Shown: in pieces, positions 11,811 to 22,136 of the stretch
How positions within the stretch are numbered: the stretch's first letter is position 1
Layout: the number at the start of each line of letters is the position of its first letter
Assembly (NCBI GenBank): GCA_003339415.1
Contig: PDHQ01000002.1
Location: 64,159 to 128,158, forward strand
Source of the DNA: Ophiocordyceps camponoti-saundersi (nom. inval.)
Lineage: Eukaryota > Ascomycota > Sordariomycetes > Hypocreales > Ophiocordycipitaceae
DNA length: 64,000 nt
Reading direction: 5' to 3'
The notes under the pieces: model-generated
Database searches by the model: none
Seen by the model: the letters and a program-made list of their open reading frames with translations, nothing else
What the model was told of the DNA's origin: nothing
Translations under genes and position numbers: made by a program

Positions 11811-11833
11811 AGAGAGAGAGAGAGAGAGAGAGA
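11811..11833. repeat. (GA)n microsatellite
   Basis: About eleven GA units, preceded by (GTAG)n at 11765-11780. Confidence 0.95.
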
Positions 11834-12167
11834 AAATGCGGCCATGGTGGCAATCGCCGTCCGGAAGCGCGGGACAGACATAGGCAAGGGGAGGGAAGAG
11901 GCCCGTCATGGCTGGACAGTGTCATCTTCCTCGTGCCGTAGTGCAACTTGCTCTTGGAATTGTGCGACACGTGACGGGTCTCGGCACTGTCACTGACCCT
12001 AATAAGAGGGAGCGTCGTTCCCCCCTTTTCCAGCATCTCCGGGATCTCTTTTACCGTACAGACTCTCTTTCATCATCCTTTTCACGTTCGTCTGAAGCGT
12101 TATTCTCACACGGCATTACCAACTGCACATCATCGTCATCTCCATTCATCATACAATAACCGTCATA

Positions 12168-12747
12168 ATGAAGTCTTCTCTGCTGTTCACCCTTGTAGCT
12201 GGCCTGGTCGCCGCTCAAGACATGAATGGGATTCCTTCTTGCGCGGTATGTCGATGGCATCTTGGGAGGGGGTTTTGACGACTACATGATCCCCCCCTTT
12301 TTTTCCCCCCAAACGCCACACACTTACACACAAACAAGACTGGCTGACGATGATGGGACGATGCAGAAAGACTGCGTCAACAAAAGCATGACCGGCTCAG
12401 GCGTCGCAGGCTGCGGCCTCGCCGACGTAAGCTGCATCTGCAAGAACAAGGAATTCCTCAACAGCATCGCCTGCTGCGTCGCCAAGGCCTGCAAGCCAGA
12501 CGACCAGAACAAGACGATAGCCGTCGCCAAGCAGCTGTGCAGCGCCGCCGGCGTCCAGGTGCCGGACAAGGTCGAGTGCGTCGACAAGGAAAACAAGGCC
12601 GCTACTTCCGTCTCGTCCTCCTCCGCCAGCGCCACCTCTACCGCCTCCGCCGCCGCTTCTGCCACCTCGTCGGCTGCCGCTCCGGCTTTGGCGGGCCCCG
12701 GTCTCTGGGTCGGTTCGTTGATGATGTTGTTGCCTGCTGCGCTTTGA
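12168..12747 (+). CDS. CFEM-domain protein, predicted GPI-anchored
   Basis: Exons 12168-12245 and 12367-12747 (121-nt GT-AG intron; donor GTATGT) give 152 residues. Residues 1-16 form a signal peptide ending VAA. The CFEM domain follows directly, beginning IPSCAKDC and continuing through GCG, VSCICKN, ACCVAKAC and QLC. An Asp sits just before the SCIC pair, at the position that binds haem iron in characterised CFEM proteins. The mature protein has ten Cys rather than the usual eight; the extra two are the doubled CC and the one in KVECVD. A Ser/Thr/Ala-rich linker and a hydrophobic tail (GLWVGSLMMLLPAAL) indicate GPI attachment. CFEM proteins act at the cell surface in haem/iron uptake, adhesion or host interaction; which applies here cannot be told. 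The intron splits the CFEM domain right after the first Cys. Confidence 0.92.
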
Positions 12748-13296
12748 TGCGGGGGAGTAGGGAAAATTGGGGGGGAGAAAAAAAGACTGACGATTCGTTG
12801 TACATACTTTTCACACGACCTCGTGTCGGATCACTGCCCGTCCTGTAACTTAGTGCCTTCCTCACAACCTAGGAATAACCGCCCTAACTTTTTCTCTACC
12901 TATCTCTACTCCGTGCTTTGCTGTGTCTACCTAGTATCTCGTGTTTGCCTCTGTTGAGCACCCATCTCGGTGTAGCAGCAGCATCAGCATCGAATATGTA
13001 CAACAACCATTCGATCAATTGATGAAGTCATCCATGAGCTGATCCCCAGAGACCCTCTCCCCCACCCTCTTCCCCCTATAATCCCAGCTCCCAGCAGTAC
13101 TACTGGGTGGCTACCTAGGTAGGTACATAGCTAGTAGCCCCACGCTAGCCCCTTGCACAGTGGAGCCTCAACAGCTATGACATCAGGGTCAGTGTGTTTT
13201 TTTTTTTCCTTCCTCCTTCCTTCTTCAAAGCTTCCAACCTTCCAACCCTTCCGACGACCCTCATCACCACCGCCATACGAACACGCCCTCCGAGCC
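12748..13296. other. Intergenic region, CFEM gene to RPE1
   Basis: This 549-bp stretch holds the 3' UTR of the CFEM gene and the promoter of the epimerase gene. A TACCTAGGTA palindrome lies at about 13112 and T/C-rich tracts occupy 13196-13260 just upstream of the epimerase ATG, as is common for highly expressed fungal genes. Confidence 0.5.
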
Positions 13297-14296
13297 ATGG
13301 CGCCTCCATCCATCATAGCCCCTTCCATCCTCTCGGCAGACTTCGCCGAGCTGGGCGCCCAATGTCGGCGCACGATGGACCAGGGCGCCGACTGGCTGCA
13401 CGTCGACATCATGTATGCCTCGTACCTCACGCATCTGGTTCTTTCTCCTCGGCCAGCAGACATCGTTGATAACGTCGATGAACGTCGATAGGGACGGACA
13501 CTTCGTGCCGAATCTCACTTTCGGTGCGCCTGTCGTGGCCAAGATACGAAAGCACGTCGATCCCCCTACCGAAGCCAACGGTCGAGGAACCTTCGACTGC
13601 CACATGATGATTGCCGAGGTCGGGGCTGGGAACGAACAAATGAAACATGACTAGAAACCCTTCGCGCTCCGTTCCTTGGCTGACGACCATGTTTTTTTGT
13701 CTCTCTCCCCCCCGCCAGCCCAAGAAATGGGTCAAGGAGTTTAAAAAGGCAGGCTGCGACCTGTACTGCTTCCACTACGAGGCTGCCTTCTCCTCCGCCG
13801 CCGAGAGCCCGGAGGAGAGTTCCGACCGCAAGACGAATCCCCGCGAGCTCCTCCGGTACATCCACGATCAGGGCATGCTCGCCGGCATCGCCATTCGCCC
13901 GGATACCTCCGTCGACGTGCTGTGGGACATACTCGAGACGTCGGACGCTGCCGAGAAGCCTGATGCAAGGGAACCCCGCCGTCGCAATGTGGAGAAAATG
14001 TCCGTCGTCGCTGACGTGCTGATCTTCAGATGGTTCTTGTCATGACCGTCATGCCCGGCTTCGGCGGACAGAAGTTTATGGCGTCCGAGCTACCCAAGGT
14101 AGAGGCCTTACGCAGAAAGTACCCCGATATGAACATCGAGGTGGACGGAGGCTTGGGCCCTACGACCATTGACTCGGCAGCTCGCGCCGGAGCCAACGTC
14201 ATCGTCGCCGGCAGCGCCGTCTTCGGGGCCAAAGATCCGGCCGACGCCATCAAGTCTTTACGGAGTTGTGTGGATCGGGAAAACGGCAGGCTGTAA
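13297..14296 (+). CDS. RPE1: Ribulose-phosphate 3-epimerase
   Basis: Interconverts ribulose 5-phosphate and xylulose 5-phosphate in the non-oxidative pentose phosphate pathway; cytosolic TIM barrel. Exons 13297-13412, 13492-13618, 13719-13964 and 14030-14296 give 251 residues, the normal length. Visible motifs are [24 protein letters not shown] (metal ligands His35 and Asp37), CHMM (His76), [10 protein letters not shown], and the phosphate-binding end VDGGLG...[14 protein letters not shown]. Two splice sites are odd. Intron 2 has a weak GTCGGG donor. Intron 3 (13965-14029) must start with GC (GCAAGG) to give the conserved EKPD-MVLVMTV join; no GT donor nearby keeps frame and homology. The 3' end lies 95 bp from the convergent aminotransferase gene. 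Confidence 0.95.
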
Positions 14297-14391
14297 CATC
14301 CCCGGCGTGTGATTACTAGACTGACTGCAGTACCGAAAAGAGAGCACCAGCAGGCTCTGCACGTCCGCAAGGCACAACAACATCTTACCCG

Positions 14392-15644
14392 TCACCTTGA
14401 CGACAGCACCCTTTCTAGTGTTCTGATGAGGCCTTTCAATTCGTCCACTGACATGTCCGCGGTGAGCCAACAAATCGGGCCCAGTGAATTAGGGATGGTG
14501 GGGAGTAATTGGCAGACTCACTCGTGTTGTAGTGCACCATGCTCACCCTCACGACGCCGTGCTCACCCAGTTGCAAGGTGTCGTTGACTAGTCGTGATGA
14601 GTAGAATGATCCCCAGCGAAAACCGTAGTCTGTGTCTTTCTCGACCGCATCGACCAAGTCCTTTGAGTCCCAGCCTCCGAGAGTGAAGCTCACGATGGGG
14701 AGGCGCGACCGCAACTCGCCCCTGGCCAAGCCATAGATGGTGGCTCGGGGTAGCGAATCAAGATATTCGAGTAGCGTAGACTGTAGCTGACGCTCGTGAT
14801 CAACAATGGCCGCCCACACCTCAGGATTCAGATAATCGACCACGCGCGTTATGGATTGGCAAAGTTCATAACTCGCGCCGGCCAGGCCCAGCTTGTTATC
14901 GAGCGTGGTGGAGGGATTAAAGAAGTGGCCGAGCGACTTCATGTGATCCTGAGCGTCCCGACTGGCGTAGAGAGTAGCAATGTGGGGGCCAAAGATTTTA
15001 TACCAGGAGAAGACGTAAAAGTCTACGCCCAGTGCTTGGACATCGATGCGACTATGAGGAGCGAAGGCGACGCCATCAACGCACACAAGAGCCCCGACAC
15101 GATGAGCAGCTGCAGTAAGAGCAGCGACGTCGTTGATGGTGCCTAGGATATTACTGACGTGGGTAAAGGTTACGAGTCGCGTGCGATCGGATAGGAGAGC
15201 TTCGAGGTCGGCAGCCAGTAGCCTCGGATCGGTACGTTCCAAGGGTTGCCACCAGCGGACGACGAGATCTTGGCGACGCGCCAAATCAAGCCAGGGGGCA
15301 ATGTTGGCCTCATGATCAATGGCCGAAATAACTACCTCGTCGCCGGGGCGGAAACACAGCGTGGCCGCCAGGTTGCGCAGCAGCTGCGTGGCCGAAGCAC
15401 CGAAGACGACCTCGTCCGGGCGACCGTTGACAAACCGGGCAGCGGCCTCGTGAGCAGTAGCATAACGGTCGGAACAGGCCCTGCTCGCGGCGTACGAGGC
15501 GCCCAGTTGGACTTGTCCGCCCATGAGATATTCGCGCACCGAGTCGACGACGGTATCGAGAGTCTGGGTGCCGCCGGCGTTGTCGAGGAAGACCTGATCG
15601 CCGCGCTGGACGGCCGGGAACCTTTCTCGAAGCCTGGATACCAT
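14392..15644 (-). CDS. Class-V aminotransferase, cysteine-desulfurase-like (VC1184-type)
   Basis: PLP enzyme of fold type I. Exons 15644-14522 and 14447-14392, with a GT-AG intron at 14448-14521, give 392 residues ending LERVLSSR; without splicing the C-terminus would be unlike the family. Motifs: FLDNAGGTQ near the N-terminus, His111 in AIDHEANIAPW, Asp190 in VCVDGVAFAPH (PLP ring nitrogen), Lys216 in FSWYKIFGPH (Schiff base), and the C-terminal VRVSMVHYNT. The overall pattern fits the cysteine-desulfurase family protein group known as TIGR01976 rather than mitochondrial NFS1, whose active-site Cys loop and targeting sequence are not seen. Substrate in fungi is not known to me. It is convergent with RPE1 and divergent from OFD1. 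Confidence 0.88.
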
Positions 15645-16191
15645 GATGACGAATCCCGTTGATCTTGGGATCTTGAATGACTGTAAGGCGGTAATTTTTC
15701 ACTGGCTTTGAGGGGCTGAAGGGAGGAAAGACGGCAGAGATGGTGGTGGTGGTGGTGGTGGGGAGGCGGCTTTCCCCCGCTCCGGGAGGTGACGGCTAGG
15801 CGCGGGAGACGCTCTTGCCCTTGGCAGATGAAGCGTCGAGACGCGAAGATGACCCATTGAAGACACTGTGAGTCTCGCTATCAATCGGGAGGACGTGGTG
15901 TGTTCGAAGGTCAACCGCTTCTGCAATGACCTTCACTAAAGTGATGCCACAGCCATGCGCGCTTGTTGACTGGAAGAGTACCTCCAACCCAGGTCTGGGG
16001 GTTTCGATATTGACGAGCAGCTGAAGCCCAATCAGCTATCGACCTATCTTATCAATCATCTTATCTGTGGGGCCCACAAAAAAAACCATCAGCAGCAGCT
16101 CCCCTCCCCCTCTCTCTACAGCCTCCACCTCTAAGCCTCATCGACAGCGTCTCATCACGCTCCAACCACAATTCGCTCGAATTGCGCGCCC
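15645..16191. promoter_or_regulatory. Divergent intergenic region (aminotransferase / OFD1)
   Basis: This 547-bp region separates two divergent start codons and must hold both promoters. It has a (GTG)n run at about 15741-15761 and a CT-rich stretch at 16100-16130 upstream of the OFD1 start. No specific binding site can be assigned. Confidence 0.5.
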
Positions 16192-18203
16192 ATGAAGAGG
16201 AAAGCAGACAGTCAGGCTGGCAACAGCCTTCGTGCCAGCAGCAAAAAATCAAAGACCAGTTGCGTCATCCTCCTTCTCTTCCTCTGCTTTAATGCCGGCT
16301 AATATCTTTCTCAGGCAAAAAAGACTGCGAAAAAGACGACGTCAGGCAGCGTTTCCGTTCCGGCCTCTTCGATGAGTCCGTTCTCGACGGATACACCGGA
16401 GAGTATGCTGCTTCGTCGCCTTACAAACATGCCGTCATCCACAATCTCGTCGATGACGCGCTTCTGCGCGCTGTGAGAGAGGAGATCCAAGCCAACGTTC
16501 AATTCACGCCCAAGGAGACAGACATCTACAAAATACATCAGTCTGGCGATCTCGCAAATCTAGACGGTCTCGATGACGAGTCTCTGGCGAAGCTTCCGTC
16601 TCTGCGTGCCCTGCGCGACGCCGTCTATTCCGAGGCCTTCAGGAGCTACATCTCCGCCATTACCGGCTGCGGGCCCCTTAGCGGCCGTAAGACAGATATG
16701 GCCATCAATGTTTATACCCCCGGCTGCTACCTCCTCTGCCACGACGACGTCATCGGAAGCCGCCGCGTCAGCTACATCCTATACTTGACCGACCCGGACA
16801 AGCCCTGGCAGCCCCAGTGGGGAGGCGCCCTCCGCTTATTTCCCGTTGAGGAGCTCCAGGGAAAAGATGGCCAGGTAGCTAGGACGCCTCTGCCCGACCC
16901 CGTCAAAGTCATTCCCCCGGCCTGGAATCAGCTCAGCTTCTTCGCCGTCCAGCCCGGCGAGAGCTTCCACGATGTCGAAGAGGTTTTCCATGCCGAGTCC
17001 GGAGCAGCCGACGGTGGCAGCCGCGTCCGCATGGCCATCAGTGGCTGGTTTCACATCCCTCAGCCCGGAGAGCACGGTTATGTCGAGGGCGAGGAGGAGA
17101 GAAACGCTCAGAACAGCAGTCTGATGCAGCTTCAGGGCGACCCGGCGCAGTACGACGTTCCATGCCCTCGCCCCGTCGCTATTGACAGTTCAGGTGGCAG
17201 CCAGGACGGCTTCGACGAGGCCGACCTTGAGTTTCTGCTCCAGTACATGGCGCCGACCTACCTGACGCCCGACACACTCGAGCAGGTCTCGGAACACTTT
17301 GGCGAAACCTCCAGCATCACGCTTGCCAACATCTTGTCGAAGAAATTCGCTCGCCGCCTCAAGCAGTACCTCGTAGAGCAGGAGAAGCTTCCGATGCCCC
17401 GGGACAGCGTTGCCGTGGAGAAGAAGTCGCCGTGGCGGGTGGCCAGGCCGCCTCATAAGCACCGATTCCTCTTTCAGCAGCCCGGCGGCCCAGACCAGCT
17501 CCGCACCTCGCAAGAAGAATCCCCCATCACCGAGCTGCTTGACGTTTTCTTACCGAGTCGCCAGTTCCGGCAATGGCTGCAGATGGCCACAGACTGCGTT
17601 GTCGAGAATTATGACCTGACGGCCCGCCGCTTCCGTCGCGGCCAGGATTACACTCTTGCCACCGGCCATGACGGCCAGCCTCGTCTAGAGCTCAACCTGG
17701 GCATCACCCCGACTTCAGGCTGGGGCGACGACGAAGAAGAGGAGGAGCAGGAGGAGGAGGAGGAGGAGGAGGAGACCGAAGTCAAAGGCAAGGGCAAGGG
17801 CAAGAGTAAGGGTAAGGCCAAGGATAAGGCCAGGCCCAAAGCAAAAGACACAGACGGCGGCAGCGACGACGATGTAGGCGGTCACGAAGTATACATGGCC
17901 GGCGACGACGGTGAAGACGCCACCGCCGACGCAGCCGTCTACAAGTCCAGCGGCGACGACGACAACGTCCTCTTCTTCCAGGCCGCAGCGTGGAACAAGA
18001 TGACGCTCGTCCTCCGCGACAGCGACACCCTGCGCTTCGTGAAATACGTCAGCAGGAAGGCGAAGGGGGACCGATGGGACGTCTCCGGCGTCTTCGGCGT
18101 GCGGGACGACGATGTCGACGCCGCGCCCGGGGCAGAGTACGACGAGGAGGAGGAATTCAACGGCTTCTCTGACTCTATTTCTAGTGGAAGCGATGGCGAT
18201 TGA
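16192..18203 (+). CDS. OFD1: Prolyl 3,4-dihydroxylase OFD1/TPA1 (2OG-Fe(II) oxygenase)
   Basis: Hydroxylates a proline of ribosomal protein uS12. In yeasts it also links oxygen to SREBP turnover and to translation termination; it is nuclear/cytosolic. Exons 16192-16258 and 16315-18203 give 651 residues. The N-terminus is a basic nuclear-targeting-like stretch (KRK, KKSKTSKK). The N-terminal double-stranded beta-helix domain has the iron ligands His165-x-Asp167 in CHDDVIGSRRVSYILYL and His241 in ESFHDVEEV, and the 2-oxoglutarate Arg in SRVRMAISGWFH. The C-terminal Ofd1 domain follows (about 290-651). A long acidic run and a KGKGKSKGK-type basic run (17729-17850) interrupt it. Intron 1 uses a weak GTTGCG donor, chosen because the GC-start join keeps frame into the family N-terminus. 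Confidence 0.93.
17729..17850 (+). repeat. In-frame acidic and Lys/Gly low-complexity tracts in OFD1
   Basis: GAGGAG triplets encode a mostly Glu run, followed by AAGGGC-type hexamers encoding alternating Lys-Gly. The insert lies within the C-terminal domain and is probably a flexible, length-variable loop. Confidence 0.85.
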
Positions 18204-18729
18204 CGACTTTTGGATAGCAGATTGGGTTGGACTCCTTTTTTTCCGCAGAGGAACGGGGGGGAGTATAATTGGAGCTGTCTGGACTGTGGCATCCTTGAAT
18301 TATGATTTCTCGTCTGTGGAGGATCATCTCAACATCTTCTGTAGCCTGCCACTTTCCAATGTGATGACCCGGCTTTTTCCAAATGGCAGTACTGTCACTG
18401 CGGAACTAAACTTATGGTCGTCTCCCTCTCTCTCTGGCGTCAAACTTGGGCGACGCCGGCCACCTACGAGGCGAAAGCCGGAGGCAAGATTCATGAAGGA
18501 AGACCAGCGCATTTGAAGCCTGGTGTCACCGCCCCGCGAATGTCCCGGGTAAAAGATGCTTCGGAGGTAGTTCGCTCGATGCTTCCCTCCCAAATACGCC
18601 GGGTAAGTACCTATGCATGGGTTGGAGGGTCGGGATTTGAGGGTAAGAAAGGTTAAATGCCAGTCCCTCGGCTCCCCTCTCCTATTTCTCCGTGAGGAAA
18701 CACTTCAGAATGTGCTCATTGTCGCATTC
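18204..18729. other. Convergent intergenic region
   Basis: This 526-bp stretch lies between the 3' ends of OFD1 (+) and the unknown gene at 18730-19890 (-). No gene is seen. Confidence 0.5.
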
Positions 18730-19890
18730 TCAGGTAGCGGCAGCGGCATCCATCATCGCATGAGGTAGCTCGGAGCGAAGGAGATTGGTGACTTGGTCTG
18801 CTTCATCATCTCTGCCCAATCTGGTCAAGGATGTGACGGTGTCGCGGCCAAGGTACGCGAGCCAGAGCAGCTTCGAGTGGAAAAGAAACATGTCCGGTTT
18901 GTGAGCGGACACCAGCTCTTTGATCTGTGTTTTGTCGCGAACGAGATTCACCGCCGGCTCGAGGTTAGGACGGGTAGGATGATGCAGCCGAAGGTGGGCA
19001 CTCTCGATGGGGAGTGGCTGGAGGTGATGACGGGCAGTGAGGAGATGTGCTTCGAACAGCTTCTCTGAGGGAGGGTTGGTCATCTTAATATTGACGGTGG
19101 AGCTCCATGAGATGCAGCGCCAAGAGGCGGTGAGAAGACGTTGAAGGGACGGGCTGTTCTGAAAGCGTTGCTCTGCTTCTAGCATCGTGCTGATGGCGGC
19201 GTCCAGACCGCCGTGACACGACTGGATTTTCGCGGTGACCAGCTCGGTGAGCAGTCGAGTGGCGCAGGAGCGGCGTGAAGCGGTATGTAGCTTCATCCCG
19301 TCCCCGTTGATCAGACGGGCAATCCAATTCCAGACCACAGACTCCTGACGCTCATATATAAGAAACGGCATCAGGGAACGGACAAAGTGAAATTTTCTAT
19401 AGACATGTAGGAAGCACAGATCCTCCTCGTGTCCGGACAGTCGGAGCCACCGCATCACGCGCGACACCGTGTCTGAAGAGGCAGAGTCGACCTCGGCCCG
19501 ATCAAGGATGAGCTTCTTCGTCAGGAGGCATCCAGTGGCCGCCTCGAATGTCATCATGCCTTTAGAGACAGCTTGGTCGAACACATCCATGGGATCACGC
19601 TTCAACGTGTGTGACGGAGAGGCATTGCCCTGAGCAGGCGGCGACTTCGCGCAGAAAAGCGGATCCGAGAGGATCGATTTCAGATGCTGGCTCGCGGCCG
19701 AGGGGCGAGTCTCCGCATCACGGCTGGCCGTGTTCGAGGAAGCGTTCCCGTATTCGCGGTCCAGCTGACTTCGGAAGGACGTCTTGAGACCGTTGAGGAG
19801 CTTCTCTGATTGCTTTCGGGATAACGAGGGCGGCTCAATGTAGTTGGCGAAGATGTTGCGAACCGAGCGAGCTACCTTTGTGGAGAACAT
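18730..19890 (-). CDS. Unrecognised protein, 386 aa, helical, possibly mitochondrial
   Basis: Single open exon with an ATG at 19890. I do not recognise a named family. The N-terminus (MFSTKVARSVRNIFANYIEPP) is basic, amphipathic and free of acids, as in mitochondrial presequences. It continues SLSRKQSEKLLNGLKTSFRSQLDREYG, a pattern I associate with conserved fungal proteins of unknown role. The rest is mostly alpha-helical by residue pattern (FLHVYRKFHFVRSLMPFLIYERQESVVWNW and similar), with no membrane segment, zinc knuckle or catalytic signature. Helical-repeat organelle proteins are one possibility; this is inference only. It is convergent with OFD1, and its upstream side is a 2.2-kb intergenic region. 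Codon use is like its neighbours. Confidence 0.7.
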   Translation of the reverse strand: MFSTKVARSVRNIFANYIEPPSLSRKQSEKLLNGLKTSFRSQLDREYGNASSNTASRDAETRPSAASQHLKSILSDPLFCAKSPPAQGNASPSHTLKRDPMDVFDQAVSKGMMTFEAATGCLLTKKLILDRAEVDSASSDTVSRVMRWLRLSGHEEDLCFLHVYRKFHFVRSLMPFLIYERQESVVWNWIARLINGDGMKLHTASRRSCATRLLTELVTAKIQSCHGGLDAAISTMLEAEQRFQNSPSLQRLLTASWRCISWSSTVNIKMTNPPSEKLFEAHLLTARHHLQPLPIESAHLRLHHPTRPNLEPAVNLVRDKTQIKELVSAHKPDMFLFHSKLLWLAYLGRDTVTSLTRLGRDDEADQVTNLLRSELPHAMMDAAAAT

Positions 19891-22136
19891 CGAGGGCTAT
19901 GACGCTGGGCATGACGGAGATCAGCAGTGAGAGCCAGCTCCGTCGATGCTTTCTTGTTTGGGGGATGAGGGAAGGGGTGAGGCGGGGGAATGAAGCTCGG
20001 AGCGGAAATGGACGAAGTCGTCGTAGGAGATATCACGTGATACCGGGGCAGTAGTTCTTCGGAAATTCATCCCCGCCCGCCTATCCGGACGGTCGACTAA
20101 CTGATAGTGATAGCATTTCTGTGGCTTTGCTTAATAAAGCGCAAATACCATGTTCCGGCACCGCGCCTCGGACATGAGAGCGGGGGGTTGTTTTTGGGGG
20201 GGGGGGGCGTCACACCGCCAGGCAGGGCAAGGGAGGGGAGGGCATCTATCATCTACCAAAGCCTGCGACGATAGTGAGGGTCCCGGCAATAAGTGGGTGC
20301 ATAATAAGTGCCATGCCTGGGATGGGCAAAACGTCATGCCCAACTCCCTATTCCAAGAATGGATTCCAAGCAATGCCACGTTGAACGGTTTTACCCTTTC
20401 GGAACGTCGGTTCCCGAACATACATACATATGCGTCCCAAGAATCAGGCGTTGTACCGTGTTGGATGCAGAAGACGATATGACTAGCAGAGAGGCTTCCC
20501 TATCGAGACGACAGTTTCCCTCAGAAGATGCATGCCGGAGAGCCCATCGAACCTCTTCGGGAAGGTAAGCGGACGGCAGGCAATTTAACCTTAAGTAAAC
20601 CTCGCTCGGTACGAGGGACCGCATCGACTTCATGGGTCCCACATGGGAGCTTCTCTGGGTGGGCTTTTCGCTCACAGATAACTCACTGCCTATCTACCTA
20701 TCTACTGACTGACATGCCATATACGTGTACGGATCGTGTCAGTGTTATCGTCAACGTGCCATGGTATATAGCTCAGAGCCAATAAGGCAGTTGAGATCAG
20801 CTGTTGAGAAAGAGGGAGTTGAAGAGTCTGAGCCAAATTTACCAGTTGTCACAATGCCAGCGCGGTATATCCGTATGATATACAGGTAATGAATGCACGT
20901 AGGGACATGTGTGTGTGTGTGTGTATGTACTCCGTACGCGTCACTGAGGCCATCGCCGACCCCAGCCACATCGCCCTCTTGATTGGTTTGGCAGTATCCG
21001 TACTCCGTAGTTGTTTGGAAAGTTGTCACGGCGATTGCCAGCCACCGACAAATCCCATCTACCTACCACCAATACCCAAGTAAAACGGTCAGAAGGAGTA
21101 AGCAGCTGAACGGGCAGAGCCACGCAAGCACGGTCTGTGAGCGGTCAAGATGGCTGTCTGTCTCCTTGCAGAGCAAGTGATTTTCTAAATGTCAAGCCAC
21201 TGTGTGTACACCTTAGGTAGGTAGTGTTCAGGCGAGGTGAATCCGTCAAGGGCACAAGGATGATCTGAGGGCTGATCCGGCCACTTGCAGGCTCAAAAGA
21301 TACCCGGCCATGATCAAACGGTACCTCGAAAGCGCCAGCATTGACACCGTCAGATGATCTGTGGCCTCAGGGCCTGTTGCCTTGATGGCGGCCGGCCCTG
21401 CCAGCAGCTACCTAGTACCTACCTACCTACATAGCAGTGCCAGAAGGGGGGGGGGGGGGGAAGGGTGAGAGACGGCGGGTGCCAGACGGCAAATACCAGG
21501 TGTGAGTACAGAGTACGGATAGCCAAGTACCCCCTGGTGGGAAGCGGGTACCCGTTACAAAAAGGGGGCTTCAGGGCATCGTCCTCCCCCACGGCTGCGA
21601 GGGGCCCCACTGTAGCGCCTGTAGCGCCTGCAGCGCCAACTGCCCGTGCTTCAGTGGCTGACAGAAGTACCGTCTTGTAGGGCGCCCCGCTGGAGGGTCA
21701 AACCTTGCATCGTCAACTTTCTTCCGCCTCTGGGGGAAAACCTCGTGCCTCGCTTTGTCCTCCTACATCATCGTCGCCTTGATTTCCCTTCCCATCATCA
21801 ACGCATCGTTTCCCGCACATCACGTCGCCGTGCTCGCTTGCACCGCTTCGTTTGTAAAGCGGTTCTGGCTGGCCTGATTCGCCATCGTCGTCCTCCCTCT
21901 TTTCGTCCTCCCCCCCCCTCCTCTTCGTCCTCCTCGTCCTCCTCTCCTCCCCTTCGCTTCGCAGCGGCCCGACACCTAACGGGCTCTCTCTCTCTAACAT
22001 ACTCCCTCTCTTCCCCCCCCCCCCCCCTTCCCCCTCCCCCCTCTTCCCTCTCTCTCTCTATCCTGTCTCTCCAAATATCTGCCTCTGCATCTCATCATTG
22101 TTACGCGCTCGTCGCAAGCTCTTCATCTCATTTTCC
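19891..22136. other. 2.2-kb intergenic region upstream of DEF1
   Basis: No supportable gene. It holds the promoter of the minus-strand gene at its left end and that of DEF1 at its right end. It includes a 12-base G run at about 20196, a (GT)n at about 20909-20924, motifs TACTCCGTA near 20930 and 21000, a G run near 21450, and a long CT-rich tract at 21886-22080. Confidence 0.55.
21886..22080 (+). promoter_or_regulatory. Pyrimidine-rich leader upstream of DEF1
   Basis: About 195 bp are dominated by C and T on the coding strand, ending about 55 bp before the ATG. CT-rich stretches at transcription starts are common for well-expressed filamentous-fungal genes. Assignment as core promoter/5' UTR is inference from position. 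Confidence 0.45.

Larger units (their letters stand above)
9632..12167. other. 2.5-kb intergenic region with microsatellites
   Basis: No gene with recognisable motifs is present. It begins with the promoter of the secreted-protein gene and ends with the promoter of the CFEM gene. It holds a pentanucleotide array (GTAAG)n at about 10017-10043, a (GGA)n-like run near 10750-10780, a long (AC)n at 10818-10873, (GACT)n near 10911-10934, (GTAG)n at 11765-11780 and (GA)n at 11811-11833. Confidence 0.6.

Noticed and set aside
20131..20482. Overlapping open frames of about 100 residues upstream of DEF1
   Set aside because: They include a G-run-derived Gly/Trp stretch and no known motif; not enough to call a gene.
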